Part shown: one piece after another, positions 12,760 through 25,032 of the stretch
How the letters are laid out: every line of letters starts with the position of its first letter
Position numbering within the stretch: the first letter of the stretch is position 1
Source of the DNA: Climacteris rufus
Taxonomy: Eukaryota; Chordata; Aves; Passeriformes; Climacteridae
Direction: 5' to 3'
NCBI GenBank assembly: GCA_013398175.1
Contig: VZRZ01004175.1
Location: 424,640 to 488,639, forward strand
Length of the DNA: 64,000 nt
Program-made: the position numbers and the translations under genes
Notes under the pieces: generated by a model
The model's database searches: none
What the model saw: only the letters and a program-made list of their open reading frames with translations
What the model was told of the DNA's origin: nothing

Positions 12760-13314
12760 GCCCTCTTTAATGAAAAGCCACAGGAAGATCTCCCTAGAGT
12801 CTTTTCTGCTCCAGGGTGAACAACCCAAACTCTCTCAGCCTGTCTTCATAGGAAATCTGCTCCAGCCCTCTGTGGCCCTCCTTTGGACCCACTCCAATAA
12901 GTCAATACCTTTCTTGTAATGAGGATCCCAGAGCTGGATGCAGGACTCCAGGTGGGGTCCCACCAAAAAGGAGTAGAGGGGCAGAATCACATCCCTTGAC
13001 ATGCTGCTCACACTGCTTTAGGTGCAGACCAGGATACAATTGGCTTTCTGACCTGCAAGTGCACATTGCTGGCTCATGTCTGGGTTTTCATCCACCACCA
13101 CCTCCAACTCTCTCTACTGGATTGTTTTCAATCCCTTTCCTCCCAGCTCATGTTGACAGCAGGGGTTCTCCCAGCCAATGGACAGGACCTTGCACATGGC
13201 CTTGTTGAACCGTGTTGTGGGTTCCATGGACCCACTTCTCAAGCTCGTTCAGGTCCCTCTGGATGATATTCCGTGTCAACTACTCTACTCAGCTTGGTGT
13301 CGTGCAAATTTGAC
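12760..13314 (-). mobile_element. CR1 LINE, 5' part of the interrupted copy
   Basis: Continuation of the 11262 element. Reverse-complemented CR1 3' region runs through ggtgaacaacccaaactctc, agctggatgcaggactccag, aggagtagaggggcagaatc and a final cttggtgtcgtgcaaatttg. It ends by 5' truncation near 13314. Confidence 0.85.
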
Positions 13315-14654
13315 AGATATAGTAAGTTAGTACTGATTAATTTTGTCTTTTTAAGTTAAAAGTCAATAATGTGCCCTGGTGTAGGCTAATGAACAATATT
13401 GTAAAGCTTTAAGACCTATCAATTGTAAGAAGGAAGTGATTAAACAGTTCTCCCCAATTAAGTCCCTCAATCCAGTTCACTAAGAAGCTACAGGTTTGTT
13501 AGCTACAAGCTAAATTTCTATATGTTTTTCGGTTATTATTTTCCCAGTGTGAATGACTTATGGAATTTCACTCAGGAATGTACTTTACATACAAAAAAAA
13601 AGTAAGCAGATTGTTTATTAATTAAGGATTTTATTTTTCTTTATTTTAACAGTTTTCAGAGTTCTATCAGTGCAGAAAAATGAAAATACTATTTCTTTTT
13701 TTGTCATTTAGCCAAACAGCATTTCTGAGTTTTTTAAACCTTTTGTCATAAGCCAGTTGCTCCAGTTCCTAATGTTAAAAGGGTGGACACATAACTGAGA
13801 TTGTATCTGTGGAATGGGCGGCAGTGGGGAGGGGAGGGAAAAGAAGAAAATCTGAGCATAGGAAAAAGCAACAAAACAGAATAATGTAAGATAAATCAAA
13901 AGTTGAAAGTGTTCATACCCAGTTTGATATCTAAATTTTGGGTTGAGTTGGAATGTTCTCCTTGTACTTTTAAAGTGGCAGAGCAGCCTAACACATCAAC
14001 ATGTTCATTTTGCAAGTCGCCTTACCAGGTGACTGAAGACTGGGAAGGAAAAAAGCAAAGGTTATTGTACCAGTATGCTGTTGAGATGACTACAATTAAT
14101 CTTGAAAAAAAAAAACTGCTTAGTGTTTGTGGAAAGTGCTGGCTTAAGCATCCTTACGACTTGTCCTTCAATTATCCTCAAAATGATGCAGGCATGGTCT
14201 GGAAATAGTGATCCAATTCCTGAATATTGTCTTGCCAACAATATGTTTCACCCCAGATGCAGAAAAGTCACTTTGCTAGTGGAAAAGTAAATGTAGTTTT
14301 CACAACTACATTCACAATTCCATCTCTAAGAACATATTTTTTTTTTAAATTAACATGTATCCACTAGAAATAGGGTTAACTTCAGTGAACTTATTTGAAG
14401 ACCTTCTTTCTTTCAGAATGGACTTAAGATATGTAAAGAAAGAAAATACTGGCTAAACAGTTTTAACCAATAAATAGCAGTGTTTAGTGATTGGGTAGAT
14501 GAATGGTTGAGTCTAGTCAAGGAGAATTTCCAAATATGTCCTCATGAAAAAATAATCATAAAAGAGAAACTATCCTATAAATCCCATTTGTACAGTGGCA
14601 GAAAAAAATGAGACCAAGGAAAATGTATACCTACTGCTGAATGAGGTAGATGAC

Positions 14655-14969
14655 TGTTGCCCTGACTTTTGCAGTTCTGGATGTTGTCATTCTTTTGTAG
14701 CTAGTTTCTCACACTTTTCTCTGTAAACATAGCCATGTTATTGTAACTGTATCTTATCATTTACATTCCTTTCTCCTGGACACAGAAGTTTGATAGACAT
14801 TTCCTTTGACCACTGTGATCGAGGGAGGAAGAACTAATTTCCTCCAATGAACAGTGATTTCTAAATGGATATAAAATAAAGAAGGCAGGTCTTGCTCGCC
14901 CCTTCCTTCTCTCTCCTCCTTGCTGGTAGCAGGTGTCTCTGTCTCTTCTTTTGTGTCGTTACTGCGACA
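14655..14969 (-). mobile_element. Solo LTR with perfect 6-bp target duplication
   Basis: On the minus strand the element runs TGTCGCAGTAACG...GGGCAACA (315 bp). It is flanked on the plus strand by GATGAC at 14649-14654 and GATGAC at 14970-14975. It is the same family as the LTR nested at 38429-38756: shared stretches such as cattggaggaaat, agttcttcctcc and aataacatggctatgtttac are almost identical in opposite orientation. A 6-bp duplication fits class II (ERVK-like) integration. No internal retroviral sequence is present. Confidence 0.8.
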
Positions 14970-15339
14970 GATGACATTCAGTATTTTTGCTCTGTTTTTT
15001 TCTTCCAATATCTGCTTTCAAGTTTCCCAAGTCCCTATGCCAAGTGGTAAAATTTAGAGAAATGAAATACTATCAATGAAAGAGGAATGCCAGACTAAGA
15101 ACAACATAGGCAGAGACAGTGTTTATAAATGTCCAAAGGGCTTGACAGGATACATCTATGGAAGATCAGGGAGTGGGGCAATGTAACCAGATAGTCATAA
15201 AGGGTACGTAGCTTCATCTAGTACCGACTTGCATTAGTAAAATCATAGGGAGCAGATCAAGTGAAGTCATCAGTCCCTTCTCCTCAGCACCTGAGAGGCT
15301 ACCTGTAGAGTACTCTGTGGGGTGTAGGGCTTCAATTTA

Positions 15340-15830
15340 CAAAAAAATAAGACTGACAAAATTGGAACAAGTGTAGTGGAGAGCCACCAACATTGTGAAA
15401 AATTTGCACATATGATGTATGAGGAAAAGCTGAAGGATCCATCTTTGTTAAGTGTTGAAAACAGAAAGCTGAATGGGGACATTACTCTTTTATTCAGATC
15501 CCCTTTGGGTGATCATAAGCAAGATGGAGCCAAACTTTTCTCAGAAGTGCACAGCAATGCAGTGAGAGGCAATTGGCAGAAGTTGCAACAAAGGAAATTA
15601 TGGTTAAGTATTAAGAAGAAATTTTTCATAATTTAGTGTCAGAATACCAAGCACTGCAACAAGTTGCCCAGAAAGGCTGTGGAACTGTCATCCTTGAAGA
15701 TATTCAGACCTCAACTAGACAAGATCCTGAGCAATCAGCTTACATTTAAAATTTGACCTGCTCTGAGCAAGGAGTAGGACTAAATGACCTTCAAAGGTCT
15801 CTCTCAAATAATTCTGGAGTCCTATGAATG
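15340..15830 (+). mobile_element. CR1 LINE 3' fragment
   Basis: Sense-oriented CR1 3' region: aagaaatttttcataattta, agaaaggctgtggaactgtc, atccttgaagatattcagac, then aaatgaccttcaaaggtctc and a degraded tail attctggagtcctatgaatg. It is 5' truncated and substantially diverged, so probably an old copy. Confidence 0.75.
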
Positions 15831-17672
15831 CAAAATATATTGACATACAGGATAGATCATGTTTTTAAAGGTTTTTCTGGGGTAAGCTTTGTGTACTGAC
15901 TAACAAAGATGGACAAACTAATAGACGCAGTTACCTAAAACATGCCATGTTCCTTTTACCTCTTATTACTTTTTACCTAGTAGTGTCAAATTTAATCAAA
16001 CATTACATCAAGGACAAGGACAGTACATGGGCAGTGGCAGGTGTTTCTGGAGATTGAGGGGAAGGAAATCAGAAAATGGCAGAGTCAAATATGGATATTG
16101 TCAAAACAGAGCAATGCAGAGATAGAAATTCAGAAAAGAGGGACAAAGGAATATACAGCTTCTGGAGAACATTGTATTCTTCCAGGCCTTGGGAAGGTAA
16201 GTCACACTAATTTGTAGGCCATCATTCTCCTCTTGTACCTAAGTTACTTGGGAAATGACAGTCTGCTTTAGTTATCTGCTGTTTCAATAATTGAATGGAG
16301 AGATTCACAGTAAGGGATTCCCATCAGTGCAGTTCTCTTAAAGCCTCCACCTGGCCACCTAAGTACTGTTCATTTTTACAAAATATATATGTCAGATAGG
16401 GAATCAGAGATCACTGTCATGAGAGTGTTTAGAAGACTGAATGGTCAGGCCAGTTTTAAATTTTAAAACAAACCTGAATTAATTAATTCATGAACAGAAT
16501 ACTTAATGCTAGTAGTTTTTAAGATTATTAGGCATTCTCAGTGCGTCTACCTACTGTTACTCTGAAACACTTACATTCTAAATTCTTTGTGATCCCACAA
16601 TGCTGTGAAGCTGGTGCCATATAGTTAGTGCTGACGGCTGTGGTCCCTGGTGCTTCTTAACAACCAAGGTCAAGGTAATCTGTCTCATGAGCTCTTTCAT
16701 GAGAGAAATCATTACTGAATTGAGCTTGTCTTCTGTCTCCATCCTTCCTCTTCAGATTTGACTGTTTATGATATTTTATCTCCTCCACCAACACTCCCCC
16801 CACCCTTCAAAAAATGATGGTCTCCTCCTGGTATTACTTGTCTTGCAGCTTTCTGTGTCTTTACAGTCATTTTTTTTCTGTAGTCAGCAATATGTTCTGC
16901 CTATTTTCTACGCCTTATGCTAATCTTGTTCTTTGGCAACTTTCCTATTACTTGTCTGAGTCACTACAACCCATCTCTCTCCCTTTACATCCTTTACTAG
17001 TGTAAAATGTTTATGCATCATGAACCTGGTACACCATCCCAGCGTGATAAAATACTTGCGTGCTACTGTTGGCTATACTGTTTTATTGCCCTTGTAATGG
17101 GATTCAAGGCAAGCTACTATTAATTATATTTGATAAGGGCACTTCACAGGACTCTTTTGAGAAGCTAGTATAAGCTTCAGATCTTCCCTTTTCCTCTGAA
17201 TAAATAATTTTAATTTATTTTAGTTAACAGGCAGGGTCAGAATGTATAACAGAAACCCTGTTCTACAGTTTGTGATTACTGACTGGTGACTGTGTCTGTC
17301 TTACAGGCTTTGTTAGCATCAGTGCCCAATTTCTCCCTCATATCCAGGCCTTTAAAATCCTTTCTGCACACTCAGGTCTTCTGTTCCTGCAGACATTTCT
17401 GTCTTTACAGCCAGGAATTATCTTGCCATTTCCTCCAACTTGTGTGTTCTTTTTTTCCCCCACTTTTTAAACAGATATTGTAGATGAGTTCTGCCTTTCT
17501 CAACTGTGGTATCATCTGCAAATACAGATATGAAGAATAGTGTCAGCTGGATGTGACAGTGCACACTTTTACTTGGTAGTAAAATATAAGACCCAAAGGA
17601 AATTCTACAAACTTTCACATCGCATTTTCATTTTGTGTTTTCTCTGTTTGTTTGTTTATGTGTTATATATAG

Positions 17673-17832
17673 TGCCTCTGTGCACCTGGATGGACAGGAG
17701 AGTTTTGCCAATTTGCTGAAAATGCATGTTTAATTTACCCAAACAGTTGTTCTGGTGGAGCAACTTGTATTGATATGAGTCAACTGAGACAACAACCTTC
17801 GTTTCAGTGCTTGTGTCCTCATGATTTCACAG
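17673..17832 (+). CDS. EYS: EYS-like internal exon B (EGF domain end plus most of the next EGF)
   Basis: This 160-nt exon has 53 open codons plus one base. It enters in phase 0 after ttatatatag and leaves in phase 1 at gtaagg. It begins with CLCAPGWTGEFC, which supplies Cys4-Cys6 of the EGF started in exon A. It then carries a second EGF, QFAENAC...SC...ATC...QC, and ends at CPHDFTG just before that domain's last cysteine. The Cys3-Cys4 loop (IDMSQLRQQPSFQ) has 13 residues, longer than the usual ~8. The acceptor's pyrimidine tract is T-rich but broken by purines, so the site may be only moderately strong. It sits 13.5 kb from both neighbouring exons. The EGF identity is firm and the gene assignment to EYS is probable. 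Confidence 0.8.
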
Positions 17833-20800
17833 GTAAGGCATATACAAATCATGTAGAAGCTTGTAGTTTCATTTCATTTTAAATGTTCAAGTATAAGAAT
17901 GCTGGATTTTAAAAAATAAGGGATAGAGAAGTATTTGGCAGAGTAATCACACCTCTCTGCATTTTCTGCCCTTGCTGTGATGCCCACAAAATCTAAATGG
18001 AATTTACAAGTTACTTTGAACCTTCCAATTAAAGTTACAGTAAGAATAGACCTAGAGTAAGATTCAGCTTCCATTTAAGAGACTAAGTGTATGTCTACAT
18101 ATAAAAGTTCTGCATGTGAGCTACTGAGAGTCACTGCATGTGACTACTACAGAGTATGTCTGACCTCTAATTAAATTTTCTGGATATCTAATTAGGGTAA
18201 TAAAAGGAATTCAGGAAGTTTGTTAGTTTGTATCAGCTGGTATTTACTCAGATAACTTTACTTACTTATTGAGAGCTGAATTCCACCTCCTATTTTTATT
18301 CCTTAGTGGACCACCTGTGACTAACGAAATTTAATTTGGTGTTGGATTAATTGATTCATTTTACTTGACTAAAGCCTAGTCTTCAAGGCTCTCTGTAACG
18401 TCAGTAAGTTTTTCAGAGAGGGATTAAGATCACTGTGTCAGATATGTGCTAGTCATTACCCCAATTTTTTCAGCAGTGTTTCTCTTTTAATTAGATACAA
18501 TAAAAGCCTAAAAAAGTAGCTTATATTAACACTTTGTTTTTTAATTGGCAAAGAAAATAACTTCAGATTTTTTTCCTCCAGCCTTACCCTTTAAATAAAA
18601 GCCCATTAGAGTTGGATTCTAAAATACTTCACTAATTTCTGGCTAGACAGGGAACTGAAAGAGAAGATTCGAATGTGATTCATTGCAAGTTTAGGTAATA
18701 GAAATTAGCCATATGTATATAAATTTAAAAATAAGTGCCAAAAATATTAAGAGAACTCAAAAATAACCAGCTGAACTATAGAAACAATATTTATTACCAC
18801 AAAAATGAAAATTAATTTAATTTAAAGAATTTATACCAATACACAGAGAAAACAGACTTTAAATCTACTAGCACTGAAAAAGAAATCATAGGATAGTATC
18901 CCAGTGTTTTAACTATCAGCCTTTCTTTTCACTTCTCCCTTATCCCTTTTAGGTTTTAATTTTTTTCAATCTATGCTTGACGTTTTTTTTATTAGTGTGA
19001 CACCTAAAATTATGGATTTGTTAATAAAAGTAATGTGTCACCACAATATTTCCAGACTTTTAAGATGATATAAGGTCTCCAGTGTACAATAGGATCACAA
19101 AACAAAAGTTTAATAGGTTACAATAAATGATAATAAATATATGCAATTAATATAAAGAAACCTTACTAAACACTGAGTTATGACTGAATTCCAGTGGAAG
19201 CAACTTTGTTGTTCAGGGACATCTTGCTATAAGGTCAAGATTCTTTCATTTGTGGAATCTCATTGTAAGAGGTTCTTTATGTTGCAGTAGTTTGGGTTTT
19301 TTTTACTTTTTCTGTTTTTAAATAACCAGTTATTCATCAGTCTTGATCCATAAACATTTTTATTTATACTTGTTTATTGTTTCATCTATGTGTTTGGAAA
19401 GGGAAAGAGGAAAGGACTCTTTTGGTATATTTACTTGACTCTGAATTAAATAGTTTCTGCAACCAGAAAAGCTATTGTAGTTTCACATCTAATTGTTGTT
19501 AATTGTGTTTGTAAATTATGAACACTACAGATATAGCTTTTGCATTAACATTTAAATCATATTTGGAACAGACATCTTAGGAAACACAAATTATGATGTG
19601 ATGTAACATTCTCAGCTGTGAAAAGCAGAACTTTGATTTAAAAAGTAATAAACTCACTTCATTTTGGTTCCATACTCTTTAACAAAAACTTGTAGAAATT
19701 TAACATATACACATGCAATGTTAAACTACAGATTTTTTTTATTTTTATATGTAAAATCCATCTTGGGACTTTGACTTGGAAAAATATCCCCATGTTCGCT
19801 TTAAATGCTCAAAGGAAAATAAAGGGTTATAAAATATAGTTATTTTTTGTTGAATAGGTGTCGTTATTTTTGTGATTTCAATTTCCTTCTACAGTTAGTT
19901 CCTTAATTTCTTTTCCATTTTTCTATTCTCTGAAAGTGGAAAAAACCTTTGAATCTACAGCAGTACTTGTAAGTAATGTGGCTTGTGACATTGAAACAAT
20001 CCATATCAGCAATTTCTCAGGTTCTGCACAGTAGACCAGTTGTCCTTGAATAAGCTTCCTCTAATTTATTACTATCTTCCTTTGTGTGTAGAGCAATCAT
20101 ATTGTCAGGAGTTGATTTGGTGTGTTAAACACTTCGTTCTCACTTCATAGAAAAGTCCTTTAATTAAAATAATCTTACTATTGCTAAAATGAACTGAATC
20201 CCAAGAAAACTCACTAACCAGAAATTAAAATACTGCTTCAATTGCATACTTTTTTCCTTATCTTCAAACTTTCCTTTTATAAGCCTCATTAAGATTGTTC
20301 ACAGATTTATCTACGATTTTTTTCTTTGACTGTTTTATTGAGCTGAGACAGATCTGCTAATTTCTACAGTATATGGGAAATGAATATAAACATACTTTGA
20401 TGGACATTGCCCTATTGAACTCTTAGGATACTTGAAACAGTATTCTGTGGAAAATATCTCTGGTGTCTTAACATGTCTCACATAAGGAGATATGGGATAT
20501 AAAAGTTCCTACATTTTTCGCAGTCTAGTAAAGGCAATGTTTATACTAGGGAACAAAGCAATTACATAGCCTAATTTAAATCCTTCTATCTAGTCAAATC
20601 CACATTTTAAAATTATTTTCTTCTCATGAATACAATGGTGACATTTTTTAACCCTTGTGGTCAGCTAAGTACTGCACAGTGGAAAGAATCAGAAGCACAA
20701 AATTAAGAAAACTTGACATAAAGGCAAATCATTAGGTAAAGTAAAAGCTGTGTATGTAAATGAAGCAAAATAAGACATTTATTCAGTACTTGATGTTAGC

Positions 20801-21529
20801 AGGCAGTTCAGGCATTTTAGAATATTTGGGGAAGATCTCTATTTCATGTTGAAGTAGAGTGGTAATCTCATAAGTGTCAAAACTCAAATAGATAAAAAGA
20901 GTAATATTTTTTCCATGTCTCATCCCTGTACTAAAGGTGAGCAAGTAAAGCAATTTTTGTAGCATCATGAGAGGTACCTATATCACAGGAGTGTTACTGG
21001 AATTACACAGCAGTATATTTCTCAGCAACAGGTGCTGCTGTTTTAAGCTTTGTTCATTGCACTTTATATGTTATTGCCATTGTCACCTCTGAAAGTGAAA
21101 TTGTTAGTGCACACACATCCCAAACATCAACAGTCATGTAGTGAAATAATGGAATAAAAGAAGTACTTGTTAGGTAGTGCTACAGGAATTCATTCAGAAT
21201 ACTTACATTTATAGGTGAATAAATACTGAACAGCTTGTTGCTTTTCAGAAGATTCAATGTTTTGTTAAAGAAGGACTTTCAGAGATAACTGAAAAAAAGC
21301 AATAATAACAACCAAAGTAATTCTCTCTCTAATCCTCTTCAGCAGATGCCCAGAAACATTACCTGCTGTTTAAAATACCTTTTAGGAGGTGTGTCTGTAT
21401 AGAATTAGTTAGGGTGAAAGGAAAATGGTTTTAGCTAGTTTCTTACTTTAACTTTGCTCCCAACACAGGTCTCTCTCAATGCCAGTAAAAGTCCAAGAAA
21501 AAACATGAATTACTCTGACTCTGTCAGTC

Positions 21530-22060
21530 AGAATCACAGGATGTACTGACTTGAAAGGGACTCATCAGGATCATTGAGTCTAAGTCCTGGCTCTGCACAG
21601 AACCATGCCAAAAATCACACCTGTGTGCCTGAGAACATTATCCAAACACTTCTTGAACTCTGTCAGGCTGGTGCTGTGACCGCTTCCCTGGGGAGCCTGC
21701 TCCAGTGCCCAACCACCCTCTGGGTGAAGAACCTTTTCCTAATATCCTACCTAAACCTTCCCAGACTCAGCTTCATGTCATTCCCTTAAGTCCTGACACT
21801 GGACACCACAGAGCAGAGATTGGTACCTGCTCCTCTTCCTCTCATGAGGGTGTTGAAGACCACAATGAGGTCTCCCCTCAGTCTCCTCCTCTGAACAGAC
21901 CAAGTGATCTCAGCAGATCCTTGTATGGCTTCCCTTCTAGACCCTTTCACCTTTTTGTAACCCTTCTTTGGATGTGTTCCAATACCTCTATGTCCATCTC
22001 ATATTGTAGTGCCCAAAACTGTATACAGGACTCAAGGTGATGCCTCACCAGCAGAAGGTG
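21530..22060 (-). mobile_element. CR1 LINE 3' fragment
   Basis: Reverse-complemented CR1: tail side at tgacttgaaagggactcatc, then ttccctggggagcctgctcc, gtgaagaaccttttcctaat, caatgaggtctcccctcagt, and the 5' truncated end near actcaaggtgatgcctcacc. It is antisense to the host gene. Confidence 0.8.
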
Positions 22061-23572
22061 TGTTCTGAGGACACCAATCCTTACAAAGACCTTTCACCTA
22101 AAAACATAGCAAGCTGAATTACATAAAAACACAACAGTTTCATCCCATCTAGAACATTCAACTGTAGTAACTACAATGAAAAGATAGAGAAATAAGCAAT
22201 GAAAGAACAAAAAAGGACACCTTAAACCATACTGGCACAATATTTAATTTGAAGCAAATAAACTCCTGAACAATAAATGAGGGCTAGGGCTAATGTCTGA
22301 TGATGTACCATACCTGTAGTTACTCCAAGCACACTGTGATCTGCAGTAGTTCAAGTAAACAATTTTTTCTCAGTGCTTGATTTCCACATGAAATTCTAAG
22401 GCTATTGAAATTTTTGTGCACAAAATACTTCTATTATTTTGGCATGCAGCAATTGCATGAAAAGTCAAAAGACTATAAAAACATTCTACATGATAATTCA
22501 AAGAGAAATATAATACCAGTATTTAAGATCTGTCGGCTTTTAAAATGGAACAAAATGTTCCTAGTGCAGGCGATATTGATGAGTATGTTCCTATTTCTTA
22601 ATATTTCAGTTTCTGGTTTAATTTGCTGTACACAATGTATTTTGCCCATATGAATAAGGAAACATTTTGATGGAGTTTTTGTTCATCAAAAATAGTTATG
22701 GTGAACTTAGAGATGCTGTGGTTTGTTAAGAAGCACTGATGTATCAATGTCTGTGGATTTCTAAGCCCCTAATTAGTAAAGTTCTCAACTGGAAGACATG
22801 CTTCAAAACATGCCTTTAAACTTGCCTTGTGGAATCCTCCAGCTAGCTACATCTGGTCATGAACTCTAAAAATTGCTTTCACCCACCTCTATAAACCCTG
22901 TATTTTTAAAAAGAAGTACAAGGCACTTGACTTTCTGGGACTATTAGCCCAGAGCTCAAACTAAAGGCACGTTTTACATCATTAACTGAGTATTTTGAAA
23001 GTAGGAAAGTTTCAGAGCCATAGCAGGAGTGTTTCCTATTCACAATGTGTTCCTGTGAAAGTCTGACCTCAAGTCCAGATGCATATGAAAAAATCTACCA
23101 TTTATTTCTCCTGCTTTCTGCTTCCTACCAACCTACCAGGCTTCATTTTATTAAGGCATGCAACTCCCCGATTTACCTATCAGTGACTTAGAACTGTGCT
23201 GATTTGCTTTAGTTTGTCTGACTCTTCTGGGTTTACAGCTATTGATGTCTATCCTTTCCTTTTTTACTCATTCAGAGTAAAACTTAAAAGATTTTTTTCT
23301 CTGTGGATAGTTTATGTCTCTTATTGAGAACACCAGTGCATTATTCATTCTCGTTATTCACTACATAAATCTGCTGTTAGTGACAAGGGAAACTAAGAAT
23401 TTTAAACTTTCTTTAAGCATTCAGAAAAGTAGCTGGATAGACAGTGATCATTCAAATAACTATATATCACTGTCTCAAAAATTCACATAATCAATAAGAA
23501 ACATGAGGAATGTATGTCTTTTATGTAAATTCAGTCAAAAACTCTTCTGAACAAGTTGAAGTGGTTAAGAAA

Positions 23573-23590
23573 GATAACCATATGGTTATC
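23573..23590. repeat. 18-bp perfect palindrome
   Basis: gataaccatatggttatc is identical to its own reverse complement, with no spacer. Confidence 0.9.
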
Positions 23591-24554
23591 ATAAACATAC
23601 AGACATTATCTTCTGATCCTGAGCAGAACTTGTGTTGATTAGCTCAGCCAAGTACACCATTTCAAATCTTATGAAAGTACAAAAATTGTCAACAGTGTTA
23701 TAAGTCTTCTGTCACACTAGTGGATTTAAAACATGCTAAGATGTGCAGTGTAGATATGATCATAGCATGTTTAAAAATATATAATGCATTGGAAAGATGG
23801 ATAACACTATAGTGTAGATCTAGTGACTGTTTTCATTACAAAGCTGATCTCTGTAGCTCTGTTTTACTTCTTTAAAATACCTCAGTCTTACATCCTTTAA
23901 TTTGGAACATCAACTTTCCCCTTTAAAGTATGGATAATCAGGCTAACCATATATTGTGTACTTTTTCTCAGACACAATGTTCAACATCATTAGCTGACGC
24001 TGCTTACTGTATCTCCACTGAAGCTGGAATCATGTTAATATATGAACTATATATATTCTAGACGTATGCTATGTCTCAACCTTTGTGCTCAGTAGCTGTT
24101 CCTTCTATTAAAAAACAAACAAACAAAAACCCCACAAACCTATTCTGTTGAAGTATGATACACAATACCAGTGTTACAGACCTAAAACATGGTTTCATCT
24201 GTGTTAATGATCTATCTTTTTTTTTTCTTGTTTATTTGTTGTTTTTAACCTGTGTTACATCAGAAATTGCATTCAGCAACAAGTTCTATACTTTGGTCTT
24301 CAATCTGGGACTTTCTGAATAACTTAGGTTTGCTTTTTCTGCAATATTTGTGCTTCAATTTCAATGTACTGAGATATATCTCACTTTAGACACATGTTCT
24401 TTCAAAATATTTCACTTCTTTAGATGTTTTTTATTATACCTTTCTCCTCAGTATTTGCCACTAATTTAGTATAAATTCTATATATGAGGTTTAATTATTC
24501 TTCAGATCAGGACAGTTAAGACAAAAACATTAAATAATATTGGAATTTACACCA

Positions 24555-25032
24555 ATTAGAGTACTGCATCCAGCTCTGCAGCCCTCAGTACAAGAAAGAC
24601 ATGGATCCCATGAAGAGGATCGGATCAATTGTCCTATTAGGAAAGGCTAAGAGGTTTGGAGTTATTTAGCTTGAAGAAGAGAAGATTCTGTAGAAACCTT
24701 ATTGAAGCTTTTCAATACTCCAGCTTATAAGAAAACTGCAGAAGAGCTTTTTACAAGAGTCTGTAGTGATAAGAGAAGGGGCAACGGCTTTAAATTGAAA
24801 GACAATAAATTCACAATAGATATAAGGAAGAAGTTTTTCAGAATCAGAGATGTGAAACACTAGACCAGGTTGCTCAGAGACGTGATAGATGTTCCATCTC
24901 TGGAAACATTCAAGGACAAGTTGAACTGCACTCTGAGCAATCTGAGTTAAAAGATGTCCCTGCTCATTGCAGGAAGATTGGACTAAATGATCTTTAAAGG
25001 TGTCTTCCATCCCTATCTATTCAATTATCCCA
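24555..25032 (+). mobile_element. CR1 LINE 3' fragment
   Basis: Sense CR1: gtactgcatccagctctgca, then tataaggaagaagtttttca, gttccatctctggaaacatt, caaggacaagttgaactgca, tggactaaatgatctttaaa and a worn tail near cctatctattcaattat. Diverged and 5' truncated. Confidence 0.75.

Larger units (their letters stand above)
4138..17672 (+). other. Intron A-B (13.5 kb)
   Basis: A large intron holding a CR1 reverse-transcriptase fragment (4.67-5.30 kb), an assembly gap in poly-T (7.84 kb), a hairpin (8.67 kb), a GC-richer unclassified block (9.0-9.4 kb), a CR1 split by an LTR (11.26-13.31 kb), a solo LTR (14.66-14.97 kb) and a plus-strand CR1 (15.34-15.83 kb). Stretches 5.3-9.0, 9.4-11.2, 13.3-14.6 and 15.8-17.6 kb show AT-rich sequence with no gene or repeat family I can name. 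Confidence 0.75.
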
